From positions 1 to 56,464 of the forward strand of contig JAHDID010000010.1 in the NCBI GenBank assembly GCA_020630975.1: 56,464 bases of DNA. The letters are read 5' to 3'. This document shows positions 26,471 to 35,095 of the stretch, one piece after another. The notes beneath the pieces were generated by a model. That model saw only the letters and a list, made by a program, of their open reading frames with translations, did no database searches and was not told the DNA's origin. Position 1 is the first letter of the stretch, and each line of letters begins with the position of its first letter. Position numbers and translations under genes: made by a program. The stretch is from Verrucomicrobiota bacterium. GTDB lineage: Bacteria; Verrucomicrobiota; Verrucomicrobiia; Verrucomicrobiales; DEV007.

Positions 26471-27217
26471 CTACTCGTCTTCCTCTAGCAGGCGGGCTAG
26501 CATCCCATCGCGATTGGAGAGGAAGCGTTGGGTGATTTGGTAGGGTTGGCTTTCTTCGTAGGTGATCTGCTGGATGCCGTTTTCGTCTAGCTGGTAGATG
26601 GTGGACTCGGGGTAGCCTAGTAGGATGGGGGAGTGGGTGGCGATGATGAACTGGCTATTGTCATTGATCAGATCATGCATGCGCACGAGAAAGGCGAGTT
26701 GGCGTTGGGGTGATAGGGCGGCTTCTGGCTCGTCGAGGATGTAGACACCGTCGCCGTGGAAGCGCTCTTTGAATAAGGTGAGGAATGATTCGCCGTGAGA
26801 TTGGGCGTGTAGGGATTTACCACCGTAGCTGAAGTAGCCATTGCCGGTGAACTCGCCTTGCTCCAGCTCATCGATGTAGTTGGCGTAGTTGAAAAAACTC
26901 TCGGCTCTCAGGAAGAAGCCGTCCATGGGATTGCAGCCGGGTTTGCGATTGATAAACATCGATGGGCCCAGCTCTGACCAGGGAGCCTTGGCGTAGAGGT
27001 TGTTATTTCTGCCGCCGCCTTCGCGCTCGTAGCCCCAGCGGTCGGCGATGCCTTCGAGGATAGTGGATTTGCCAGATCCATTCTCGCCGACTAGGAAGGT
27101 GACCTTTGGGTGAAAGCGCAGCATCTCCTCGGAGAGAGCCTGCACGGCGGGGATGTCGAAAGGGAACACATCCTCATCGCCATCCGGGTTCAGGCTGAGC
27201 GTTTGGAGAAAGGGCAT
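26471..27217 (-). CDS. AAA-family ATPase (COG3910-like)
   Basis: A 248-residue ABC-type ATPase with Walker A GENGSGKST (residues 45-53), the signature-like SHGES in the middle, Walker B GVYILDEPEAAL and a switch ATHSPILL. It has no transport partner, and its small size fits the COG3910 predicted ATPases. It is 18 bp downstream of the VIT-domain gene on the same strand. Similar stand-alone ATPases occur in DNA-related and defence contexts, but nothing here shows that. Confidence 0.85.
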   Translation of the reverse strand: MPFLQTLSLNPDGDEDVFPFDIPAVQALSEEMLRFHPKVTFLVGENGSGKSTILEGIADRWGYEREGGGRNNNLYAKAPWSELGPSMFINRKPGCNPMDGFFLRAESFFNYANYIDELEQGEFTGNGYFSYGGKSLHAQSHGESFLTLFKERFHGDGVYILDEPEAALSPQRQLAFLVRMHDLINDNSQFIIATHSPILLGYPESTIYQLDENGIQQITYEESQPYQITQRFLSNRDGMLARLLEEDE

Positions 27218-27235
27218 GTCTTCGTCGGAAGGGGC

Positions 27236-30200
27236 TTACTGGCCGAATGGATCGGGCTCTTGCCAGGTGTCGGTAGGCTCTGGGGCTGGCTGGAATCTAT
27301 CGGGTATGTCGATTTCGATATCATCCCAGCTCAGGTCGGCCTGGCCAGCTTTGTAGGGATCTGAGGCCCCTTGCCTGATCAGAATGGTTTGGTTTAGAAT
27401 GATTTTCTCGCCGCCCTGTCGACCTAGATTTTTGGTAATACGGATGTGGTAGGTGCCGGGTGCTGCATCGGTGAGAAATACCTCGTTGATACCAGGCATA
27501 CCTTTGCTAATGATGTGCTCGGACACACCTAGGATACTGGCCTCGTAGTGGGCATTGGGGTCTGCGACGCTGAGGTATTTTTCGGGAACGCTGACGGATA
27601 ACTGATAAGGCTGCTCTAGTCCAGTCACGACGACTCGTACGTCAGCGGTGAGTTTTTCCTGAGGAATACCCGAGAGTTTCGCCTCGCTATCGAGTGAGTA
27701 GAGGTCGGTGAGCGCGATCGAGAATAGCTCTCCCAGTCCATCGGTGGCCTGGGCGATATCGACTGCCTGTCGGCAGTGCTCGGCGCTTTGGGTGATCTGG
27801 GCGATATCGAAGTGAAGTAGAGCTAGGTCGGCAGGGCGATCTGCCGCCAGCGGTAGCACATTGCGTAGCCGCTCGGCAGCACCATCGCTATCGCCAAACT
27901 CGGCTTGCCAGTAGGCGATGATACGTGTGGCGAGTAGTGGGTCGGCGACGACCTCGTAGACTTGCTCAAGTATCTCGAGCGCTAGCTGTGTCTGGTCGCG
28001 TTGGTTGAGGATCTGGGCAGTGGAAACTAGATCGTTTTCTGAGAAGCCGCCGCCATTGCTATAGATTTCATTCAGGTAGCTACTGGCATCTGGGTGGGTT
28101 TTGATTTGTTCGAAGAAGTTCTCTGGAAGCCCTCGGCCAAAGCGCTGTTGGCCTCGGTAGCTGCGCTGGGTTTTCACGATAGATGTTTGCTGGCCAAACG
28201 GATCATTGGAGCCCCAACCAAAGGTGGAACCACCAAAGGGATCACTTTGTCGACTAGTGGATTCCTCTTCTTCCAGAATAGCGGGCTGATTTGAGAGAAG
28301 AAAAGAGCTGCGATTGGGGCTAGGCTCAGCAAAGGGATCGATAGGCCCGCCACCTCGACCGTAGTATCGGTCTGGCGCGCCCTCCACTACGATCATATCG
28401 CCCCACTCTAGCGGCACAGGTAGGTAGTCTTGGCTGAGCATATTGTAACCAGTGCGCCTAGCGTCTCGGTATAGGTATACCCTGCCTAGATCATCCCACC
28501 CCTGTGTGCCGCCTGCCTGTGTGATGGCGGAGCGCAGGCTGAAGGCAGGCTCCTGCGACATGATACCACGGGTGCGGGTGCGACCTCGCACGGAGACATG
28601 TACCTGGCCGTCTGGCGATACATTAGCTTTTTCATTGCGAATGTTTTGCAGCGACTGCAGATGGGTATCGATCTCCTTCAGCCAATCGCGCATCTGCTCC
28701 CCTGAGGAAATTTGATCGCGTCGGAGTATGGTTTGAGCGGCGTCTTCATACCAGGTCTCGTAAGCCAGTATTGATTCGGCATTGAGCTTGTCAGCAGGAA
28801 ATGCTGTGCGACTGGCGTGAGCCCACATACCGACTGTGCGTAGTTCGTCGCGCAGATCGAAGTCGAACCAATACACTGGCAGCTGCGACCAGTTGTGTTT
28901 GCGAGTCCAAGCTTCGGTATTGAAGCCTTTGGTGCTATCGAGTTCTTTAGCGATTGCTTGTTTGTACTTTTGCAGGAGATCTGGCTCTGGCGGCGGTATG
29001 CGGTAGGTGATGTGGTCCTGAAACCTCTCGAGGACGATCACAGAGGTGTAGTCGCTGACCAGTCGCTCGGAGATAGCAAAATCGGTAATCTCTCGCTGAG
29101 ATGCGTAGCGCTCGAGTGAGGCGAGCTTTTTTTCGGCCCATAGCCGGCGAGCTAGTCCCCACTCTGTGCGGTGATCGACGTTTCGTATCTTGGCGATATT
29201 GCTGCGCCCTTCGCCAAGGGACATTTCGAAACGGTAGAGCCAAGTAAAAGGAATCTTGGCGTAGATAGTAAATCGGTTTTCCCCCTCGTCGCTGTAGATC
29301 CAGTGCTGTCGCGGCAGATTGGTGCGCAGCCGGTGGCCAGAACCCGAGAGAAATGTGGTCCACCACAGGTCGGTATCGATGGCGAGAGTCTCTCGAGCGA
29401 TATCGACTAGGGTAGGGCTGACCTTATCGAAAGATGAGTGGCAGAGATACAGATCGCCACAGCTATGGCCGGCTACAGGCGCCCATGTAGGTAAGATGGC
29501 TTCTCCATCGGAGAGTAGGAGAGTTTTGCCTTGGTGTCCTGTGAGGGCTTTGAAATTAGCGATGCCGTGGTAGGCGGTACTTTTGAGATAAGTGATGAGC
29601 TGATCAATATCGGCATCGCTATCTACGGGAAAAGTGCGCGCGTCGGTGAGTTCGCCGCGCAATAAGTGTACGGCTACCTCTGTGGCTGAAGCGAAATTGA
29701 GGATTTTTTTGATAGCTGCGTAGCGCTTTTCCTGATCGGCTCGCCCACTGGAGAGTGAGGCATCCCAGACGATGCGGAATGTCGACCAATTCTCTGGCTG
29801 CACAGATTTGTTTTCGGCTACGGCCTGACATACCAAGTGGGTGTCGCCGGATTTATCTCGTTGGAAGAAGATGATTGGTTTCACCAAATTTGCCGTGACT
29901 GCTGTAGCGGTAAGGCTGCCGTTATTCAGTTGGGCATTTTCGATCTGCCAGGTGTGCTTGTGTTCAGAGGATTCGGAGGCTCCGACGAGATTGCCTGCTA
30001 GAGTGAGCGTAGGGGGCCCGACCCATTCGCCGTTCATGGTAATGGCTAAGCTCTTTACATTGATCTGTTTAGCGAAGGGGAAATGGTAGACGCCATCGAC
30101 TAGACTGTGGGTAAAGCCAATACGGACTCGTTTGTGTTTCTTGGGGAAGATCGGAAAGATCCGAGTGCGATAGACATTGTCAGCCTGCCGCTCGACGATA

Positions 30201-30574
30201 CCGGGATCGATATTTCGTCGCTTGATCGTCTCGTAGGCATGTTTGGCCTGGGCTTTCTCCACAGCCACTCCGGGGCGCATTTTGCCATTTACGTCGAGGG
30301 CGTAGCTGGATACGGTGGCTCCCTCTGGTAGTTTTAGAGAGAATTCGCCTTCGGCATTGCGAGTGCCTTCATTGTAGTAAGTCAGATTGAGGACGGTCTC
30401 GGCGAGATTTCCGGTGATAGTGACTTCGATAAAGAGATCGACTAGCGTGGGTTGTCGGCTGTCGTTTTGATCGGGGATGACTAGGTCTGGCAGTGAGAGG
30501 GCCTGCGCAGCGGAGCAGGATGCGCCTCCCAGCAAGGTCGCGCAGAAGAGAGACAGAAGCAGTCGCAGTTTCAT
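27236..30574 (-). CDS. Large secreted VIT-domain protein with SLBB-like segment
   Basis: A 1112-residue protein. After a signal peptide (CATLLGGASCSAAQA) comes a VIT domain (about 45-190) with the typical ETVLNLTYYNEGTRNAEGEFSL-type strands and RRNIDPGIVERQADNVYRTRIFPI. The middle (about 670-760) has an SLBB-like stretch, VHVSVRGRTRTRGIM...YLYRDARRTGYNMLSQDY, seen also in polysaccharide export proteins. A long C-terminal helical and beta part follows. I see no von Willebrand A metal motif in the expected place. It is probably an envelope or extracellular scaffold. It lies 12 bp downstream of the secretin-like gene and 18 bp upstream of the ATPase, forming one operon. Confidence 0.8.
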   Translation of the reverse strand: MKLRLLLSLFCATLLGGASCSAAQALSLPDLVIPDQNDSRQPTLVDLFIEVTITGNLAETVLNLTYYNEGTRNAEGEFSLKLPEGATVSSYALDVNGKMRPGVAVEKAQAKHAYETIKRRNIDPGIVERQADNVYRTRIFPIFPKKHKRVRIGFTHSLVDGVYHFPFAKQINVKSLAITMNGEWVGPPTLTLAGNLVGASESSEHKHTWQIENAQLNNGSLTATAVTANLVKPIIFFQRDKSGDTHLVCQAVAENKSVQPENWSTFRIVWDASLSSGRADQEKRYAAIKKILNFASATEVAVHLLRGELTDARTFPVDSDADIDQLITYLKSTAYHGIANFKALTGHQGKTLLLSDGEAILPTWAPVAGHSCGDLYLCHSSFDKVSPTLVDIARETLAIDTDLWWTTFLSGSGHRLRTNLPRQHWIYSDEGENRFTIYAKIPFTWLYRFEMSLGEGRSNIAKIRNVDHRTEWGLARRLWAEKKLASLERYASQREITDFAISERLVSDYTSVIVLERFQDHITYRIPPPEPDLLQKYKQAIAKELDSTKGFNTEAWTRKHNWSQLPVYWFDFDLRDELRTVGMWAHASRTAFPADKLNAESILAYETWYEDAAQTILRRDQISSGEQMRDWLKEIDTHLQSLQNIRNEKANVSPDGQVHVSVRGRTRTRGIMSQEPAFSLRSAITQAGGTQGWDDLGRVYLYRDARRTGYNMLSQDYLPVPLEWGDMIVVEGAPDRYYGRGGGPIDPFAEPSPNRSSFLLSNQPAILEEEESTSRQSDPFGGSTFGWGSNDPFGQQTSIVKTQRSYRGQQRFGRGLPENFFEQIKTHPDASSYLNEIYSNGGGFSENDLVSTAQILNQRDQTQLALEILEQVYEVVADPLLATRIIAYWQAEFGDSDGAAERLRNVLPLAADRPADLALLHFDIAQITQSAEHCRQAVDIAQATDGLGELFSIALTDLYSLDSEAKLSGIPQEKLTADVRVVVTGLEQPYQLSVSVPEKYLSVADPNAHYEASILGVSEHIISKGMPGINEVFLTDAAPGTYHIRITKNLGRQGGEKIILNQTILIRQGASDPYKAGQADLSWDDIEIDIPDRFQPAPEPTDTWQEPDPFGQ

Positions 30575-30586
30575 AGACTGGTGAGA

Positions 30587-31366
30587 CTATTTTTTATCGA
30601 TAGGCAGCCCGACGTAGAGAACTTCGGCTTTCAGGAAAACCATGAACTTCCGACTGGGATCGGCCTCCCCCGTCTTGATGTCGCGTGGAGTGAGCACACC
30701 CATCAAAGTGGTCTCGCCATCTATGACGGTGAGCTGTGTGGTGACTTTTGCTGTGTAGAAATTAGGCATCACAATGTCGACTTGATTATCTCCCTCGCGA
30801 TAGGTGCCGTAGGGGGTGTTTTCGTTTCGGTATACCAACTCTGGAGAGAGATTGACATTGATGGTCTTGTCATCGGCACCCAAAGTCGGGTCGACTTCCA
30901 ATGTCGCGCCGACATTGCGAACTTCGAAGGCGGTAGGCGTCGGTAGGGTGACGGCGATCTCTGGCTGGTTATCCTTTTGCATAGCTAGCCCAGCTCTAGG
31001 AGGGTCGTATTCCGTCGGGTAGATGAACTCCATGACGGACTCGGCCTTGGCTCGATTGCCGCTCTGGGCGATGACCATCATGGTCTCGGTCACGCTGGCG
31101 TCGCCTTTCTTTATCAGTTCTGTCAGCTCATCTCGCAGGGGCTGATCATTGCTCGATAGCAATCCTTCGACCTGTGCACGGCGGTCTTTAGCCAGAAGAT
31201 CGGTCAGTATTTCGTGCTTCACCTCGATCCACTCCAGCTGGACGCGGATCAGTTTGTCCATGTTATTGGTAATGGTCCGGCCCAGTGGATCGAAGTCGGA
31301 CTGTCCGAAGGCATTCGTAAAGATGGTACAAAGAATGGCCGCAAAAAAGGGGAGCATGGATCTCAT
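30587..31366 (-). CDS. Secreted protein with secretin-like C-terminal domain
   Basis: The 259-residue protein has a signal peptide (LPFFAAILCTIFTNAFGQ). From about residue 145, EVRNVGATLEVDPTLGADDKTINVNLSPELV and VMPNFYTAKVTTQLTVIDGETTLMGVL resemble the gated-channel strands of type II/IV secretins, but the protein is far too short for a full secretin. It could be a secretin-derived scaffold or a plug. Two ATGs (31366 and 31357) lie inside a strong hairpin, so the start and its translation are unusual. It leads the operon with the VIT protein. Confidence 0.7.
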   Translation of the reverse strand: MRSMLPFFAAILCTIFTNAFGQSDFDPLGRTITNNMDKLIRVQLEWIEVKHEILTDLLAKDRRAQVEGLLSSNDQPLRDELTELIKKGDASVTETMMVIAQSGNRAKAESVMEFIYPTEYDPPRAGLAMQKDNQPEIAVTLPTPTAFEVRNVGATLEVDPTLGADDKTINVNLSPELVYRNENTPYGTYREGDNQVDIVMPNFYTAKVTTQLTVIDGETTLMGVLTPRDIKTGEADPSRKFMVFLKAEVLYVGLPIDKK

Positions 31367-31377
31367 GCTCCCCTTTT
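31345..31377. terminator. Bidirectional terminator-like hairpin overlapping a start codon
   Basis: AAAAGGGGAGCATG (31345-31358) pairs with CATGCTCCCCTTTT (31364-31377) in a 14-bp stem with a 5-bp loop and a T-run on each side. It lies 54 bp after the pyrophosphorylase stop on the minus strand and would terminate that transcript, but it also contains the ATG of the secretin-like gene. Confidence 0.8.
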
Positions 31378-31430
31378 AGGAAATAAAACTTACTGAGGTA
31401 AGCAAAAAATGCAGAAATAATACTATCTGA

Positions 31431-32852
31431 CTAGTTCACGTCTAGCACAGTGCCTGCGGTGATCTCGGGGCGACTCTCCGCGACTCGCTCGGCGAAGATT
31501 TTGGCATTGGTCGCATAGAGTGGGCTCACCTCGAATTCGAATGCAGGTAGACCAGTCTCATCCACCTCGATATCGTAGTCTGCAGCTATGGCCCAGCGGG
31601 CGAACTGGCGGAGTTGATCCTGGCGAGAGGACTCGGGCGAGTCGATACCTTCAGCATTCTTTACCGGGCTAAAGTCATCGGCACGAGCGGTCTCGATGAC
31701 GACGGGGTTCTTTGCGAAAGGCAACGCATCGAAACCGAACATCTCGAACTTCACGCCATTGGGCTCGGATGGAGCGACTGGATCACCCGCTGCATCGACA
31801 GTGGGTATTTTCTTGTCGGCACGGTGGAAAGGTAGCTTCACAGAGGCATCGTCGCCACCGACCCTGGCGATGAGGCTACGAGAAAAGATGTGGATCGCGA
31901 TACTGCCAGCTCGGTAGACGAGATCGCCATTTGCCTCGGTGGCTTCGGCGAGTTCGTCTGGTAGATCGCTGTACTCGATGACCTGAGTCTTGCCGTCGAT
32001 CTCGGCGAATACACCGACTTTCTCTTTGGGGTAGGCTTTTAGGCAGGCTTTGCTACTGAGTTCTGACTCACCCATCACGTGAAAACCGATGAATTCGGGG
32101 TCGATACAGCGCACCATGGGGTTATCCACTTGGAAAAAGCAGACACAATCGATACCGCGTGCCTCCATATCGGCGATGCTGCCACTGCGGACGAGAGCTC
32201 GTAGAGATCCGCCGTGTCCATCGGGGCTCAGCGCAATTGTGTCTTTGTCGGCAAGGATGATCTTTCCGTCGAAATCTACGGCAGGCATCGTGCCTTGGGC
32301 GAAATGCGTCACACTATCGGGATCGAGACCAAAAAAGTCGTTTTCCTCAAAAAACCTAACAGTGGCCTCATGATTTCCCTGAGATGTCATAATATACCAA
32401 GGAATCGTCACCCCATATCGAGTGGAAGCGGCTTTGATTTTCTCTGCAAATACCTGAAACAGAGACTTTTTCACAATAGGTGTAACAGCGAAAGTACCCT
32501 TCGGGCCATCGTAGCCGAGGCGAGTGCCCTGTCCACCTGCAGGGGTGAAAGCGGCTACGCGGCCATCTCTTAGTGCCTGCTCGCCAACGCTTTCTGCCTG
32601 ACTCCAAAGCTCTGAATCACCACCTGCATCGGGTAGTGGAGTGTAGGGCGCTGGGGTCATGCCCTCGAAGTTGATATGATCGTCGCCGTCGCCTAAAACA
32701 AGGGTATTCACCAGATCGGAGAGTTCTTTGAGATCGATTGCTTCTGCTTGTTGTAACAGTTGTTCCTGTTGAGAGGCATTGAGTGAATCGAAAAACTGAA
32801 AGACATGGCCTTGGCCAGATGTTTCGAATTGGTTGCGGATATCAGCTGACAT
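31431..32852 (-). CDS. UDPGP-family UDP-sugar pyrophosphorylase
   Basis: The 473-residue protein belongs to the eukaryote-like UDPGP family (UAP1/AGX-type rather than GalU or GlmU). The nucleotide loop is FTPAGGQGTRLGYDGPKG near residue 95, followed by TSQGNHEATVRFFEENDFFG, FFQVDNPM and GSIAIHIFS. It makes UDP-GlcNAc or UDP-glucose from the sugar-1-phosphate and UTP. ATG at 32852 is used; a TTG five codons earlier is possible. The gene is monocistronic and preceded by a long leader region. Confidence 0.9.
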   Translation of the reverse strand: MSADIRNQFETSGQGHVFQFFDSLNASQQEQLLQQAEAIDLKELSDLVNTLVLGDGDDHINFEGMTPAPYTPLPDAGGDSELWSQAESVGEQALRDGRVAAFTPAGGQGTRLGYDGPKGTFAVTPIVKKSLFQVFAEKIKAASTRYGVTIPWYIMTSQGNHEATVRFFEENDFFGLDPDSVTHFAQGTMPAVDFDGKIILADKDTIALSPDGHGGSLRALVRSGSIADMEARGIDCVCFFQVDNPMVRCIDPEFIGFHVMGESELSSKACLKAYPKEKVGVFAEIDGKTQVIEYSDLPDELAEATEANGDLVYRAGSIAIHIFSRSLIARVGGDDASVKLPFHRADKKIPTVDAAGDPVAPSEPNGVKFEMFGFDALPFAKNPVVIETARADDFSPVKNAEGIDSPESSRQDQLRQFARWAIAADYDIEVDETGLPAFEFEVSPLYATNAKIFAERVAESRPEITAGTVLDVN

Positions 32853-33005
32853 GATGTGGAAAACCAAGAATGAGAAGAGGTGAGTCCAGATTGTTAATCT
32901 TTCTTAACTTTTTGATCATTACATTATTTATCCCCATTAACAACCAACCAAGGGGGGCAAAAACGTAAAAAGTGTCTAAATTTGGCAAAATTAATCATTT
33001 AAAGG

Positions 33006-33033
33006 TTGCCAGTTAGGATTTCCACAATATGAT
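33006..33033 (+). promoter_or_regulatory. Candidate sigma-70-type promoter for the small RNA
   Basis: TTGCCA and TATGAT are separated by 16 bp, close to the sigma-70 consensus. The predicted start, about 6-7 bp downstream, falls at the first base of a strong hairpin (33039). Confidence 0.5.
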
Positions 33034-33038
33034 CAAAC

Positions 33039-33148
33039 CGTCGTCTTGGGGGAGACGACGCTTAAAGGCGGTTCGATAGATTATTACTTTTCCGTGAGTT
33101 TCGGGGGTTTCTTGCGGGAGTAGCTATCGAGCCGCCTACTTCTTTTTT
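33039..33148 (+). ncRNA. Candidate structured small RNA (about 110 nt)
   Basis: A 5' hairpin CGTCGTCT/AGACGACG (33039-33060) with loop TGGGGG is followed by a long stem AGGCGGTTCGATAG/CTATCGAGCCGCCT (33066-33079 with 33124-33137, one G-U) that encloses a second G-rich loop. The stem ends in ACTTCTTTTTTAG, a T-rich tail like an intrinsic terminator. It has its own promoter-like sequence and no downstream gene on that strand, so a stand-alone RNA is more likely than a leader. I do not recognise a known class. Confidence 0.5.
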
Positions 33149-33373
33149 AGGGCTCCCCAATCCTGTTAATCCCTTACCATCAGCGAGTTACACGTTCTTC
33201 GACTCCTGATTTCGACAACTCAACAACCAAGTTACGCACAGTTTTATCTGGTTGAGTTTTGTGGTTTTGTTAGGGTTTATTTTTGGTACTTGTTAGGATT
33301 CGCCCGATTTAAGGCTGAAAGCTCTGCAAAGGCAGTATTTTGTCGCGATTTACTATTTGGTAGACGGAGCCAA

Positions 33374-35086
33374 TTAGAATTCGATCGACTCGACTAAGAA
33401 TGGATCGATGTCGAATCTCTCATGATCATTGAAGATCGGGGTGTCTTCGAGGTTATCGACGTCGAAGAGCGATCTCAATTTGAGGTGGTAGAGCTGACCT
33501 GTTTCTAGCTCGGAGTAGGTTTGGCGAAGTTTGTTAGTGTTTTGTAAGAAGAAGACATAAATATCACTATCGTAGTATTCACCGGCTTTGACTTGGGTTT
33601 CTCCGAAGATCGCGCTGCATAAAGCAGGGCCTGTGAAATCGCCTGGAAATGCGGATTTTTTCAAGAGTTTGGCAGTCACTATGAGCTGGTCATCGGCGGA
33701 GGTTTCTTTAGTTGGCTGTGGGCTCTCGGCTGGGTGTATTGCCATTGGTTCCTCGTTGAAGGTGACAGGTGTCCAATGGACCTTTGCGGCGATGGCATCG
33801 CTGCGAGAAAGTAGGAAGTCGCGCGCTGCGATCGCCCAGATTACGAGCTTCTTTGAGCGCACCACGTCGTCTGGCAGCATGGCAAAGGCTTTGCGCACAT
33901 CGCTGGCTCCACCACCATTGATGGCGATAGAATGGATGCGCTGCTCTAGCTCTGCGGTGAGATGAGAGCCAAAGCCAGCACCGACCAGACCGGGCTGAGC
34001 CTCGTCGGCAAATCCTAGACCGGGTTCCTCGTAGATATTCACAAAGCTATCGCCTAGGAGCGTGACTGGAGCTGATAGGTCGCCTTCTACTGCCATGCCT
34101 GTGCTCGCATCGTGGATGAGCTCTAGCTGCTGGTGTTCGGGCGTGAAAAGCCGCTCCCTGTCAGACGATTGTAGGGCGAGCATATCGACTAGGTCGCCCC
34201 AGGCGCTGCGCTGCACGGTGGATCTCTGGAGTGGTGGGAGGTTCTTTGGTGAGGTGGCATACCAGTCTCTGCTTTTCACTGTCTGGGCGATCTCTTGAGC
34301 TGCGAGTTTGGCCACATCGGCTCGCCAGTGGGTGTCCTGGTCTAGGTAAAGTGACGTTCCTCCGGTTTTTGCCTCTAAAAAGGTGGGGGCGAGGTCGATT
34401 ACTGTGATCCCCATCTCGCGCAGGCGGTCGTAGAAGCGGTCTTGATCGGGGTGTCGCAGTGCCTGGTGGAGGCCTAGTCCCTCTGGCTCGAGCATAGGTT
34501 TCACTGGGATCGGCACGATCATCAGCTCGATACCGCGCTCGTTCAGCTGGGCGGCGAATTCTTCGATAATAGGGAGGGGAGGGCGCCAGTTGGTTTCAGC
34601 AGGGTCTGCAGCTACGCTGAGGGCTCTCTGGGATAGCGGGCCGGGTCCGGTGAGGCTAGTTACGGCTGGGCGGTAGTAGAGGCGGCCTGAGCTGCCGATG
34701 ATGACTTTTCGGTTTCCCTCGCGTAGCGACTGAGTCTTCGTAGCTTGGAGAGACTGGCGGATGGATCTCTGCATGGGGCCATCCTCGAGGCCTTTCTCAA
34801 AGGAGCGGAAATGATCGGAGAGATTAGGGGTGTCGCGGTCGATTGTTGGGTCGGTGTCGCGTTTGGCAAAGAGGAGATTGTAGGACTTTTGGTTGGGGTG
34901 GCGGAAAAGTTCTCGCAAGGGGAGCCAGCGCTCCTCTATGGGCTGCTGGGCCTCCCAGATGTGGCGGGCGATCGGTATGACTAAGAGTAGGCTGGCTATC
35001 AGGCCGATCAGAGTGCGTGTCAGCTTCGGGCTGAGGATGATTTGGCTCGGAGATGAGTCGTCCTGATCTGGGTAAGGATTCTTCAT
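33374..35086 (-). CDS. AlgX/AlgJ-like polysaccharide O-acetyltransferase
   Basis: The 570-residue protein has one N-terminal membrane anchor (LIGLIASLLLVIPIARHIW) and an SGNH-like AlgX catalytic domain. The nucleophile Ser lies in VTLLGDSFVNIY and a Asp-His pair in YLDQDTHWRADVAK, the pattern of AlgJ/AlgX. A C-terminal beta domain of about 130 residues is extra. It acts in the periplasm, passing acetyl groups to an exported polysaccharide. It is 9 bp downstream of the AlgI-like gene, its usual partner. Confidence 0.85.
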   Translation of the reverse strand: MKNPYPDQDDSSPSQIILSPKLTRTLIGLIASLLLVIPIARHIWEAQQPIEERWLPLRELFRHPNQKSYNLLFAKRDTDPTIDRDTPNLSDHFRSFEKGLEDGPMQRSIRQSLQATKTQSLREGNRKVIIGSSGRLYYRPAVTSLTGPGPLSQRALSVAADPAETNWRPPLPIIEEFAAQLNERGIELMIVPIPVKPMLEPEGLGLHQALRHPDQDRFYDRLREMGITVIDLAPTFLEAKTGGTSLYLDQDTHWRADVAKLAAQEIAQTVKSRDWYATSPKNLPPLQRSTVQRSAWGDLVDMLALQSSDRERLFTPEHQQLELIHDASTGMAVEGDLSAPVTLLGDSFVNIYEEPGLGFADEAQPGLVGAGFGSHLTAELEQRIHSIAINGGGASDVRKAFAMLPDDVVRSKKLVIWAIAARDFLLSRSDAIAAKVHWTPVTFNEEPMAIHPAESPQPTKETSADDQLIVTAKLLKKSAFPGDFTGPALCSAIFGETQVKAGEYYDSDIYVFFLQNTNKLRQTYSELETGQLYHLKLRSLFDVDNLEDTPIFNDHERFDIDPFLVESIEF

Positions 35087-35095
35087 GAGGAATCG

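Larger units (their letters stand above)
32853..33373. other. 521-bp gap with a candidate small RNA and no protein gene
   Basis: This is the only long gene-free stretch. It is AT-rich near 32870-33005 and contains a candidate promoter (33006-33033) and a structured RNA (33039-33148) on the plus strand. From 33217 to 33258 there is a weaker stem, AACTCAAC/GTTGAGTT, followed by T-rich DNA that could end transcripts. I see no protein-coding sequence. Confidence 0.7.

Noticed and set aside
33066-33137. tRNA gene (GGTTCGA sequence)
   Set aside because: The T-loop-like GGTTCGA has no matching T-stem, anticodon arm or acceptor; it is part of a long stem.
33205-33260. tmRNA 5' end
   Set aside because: TGATTTCGACA resembles the start of a tmRNA, but there is no GGGG lead, no tag open frame and no matching T-arm/CCA end nearby.
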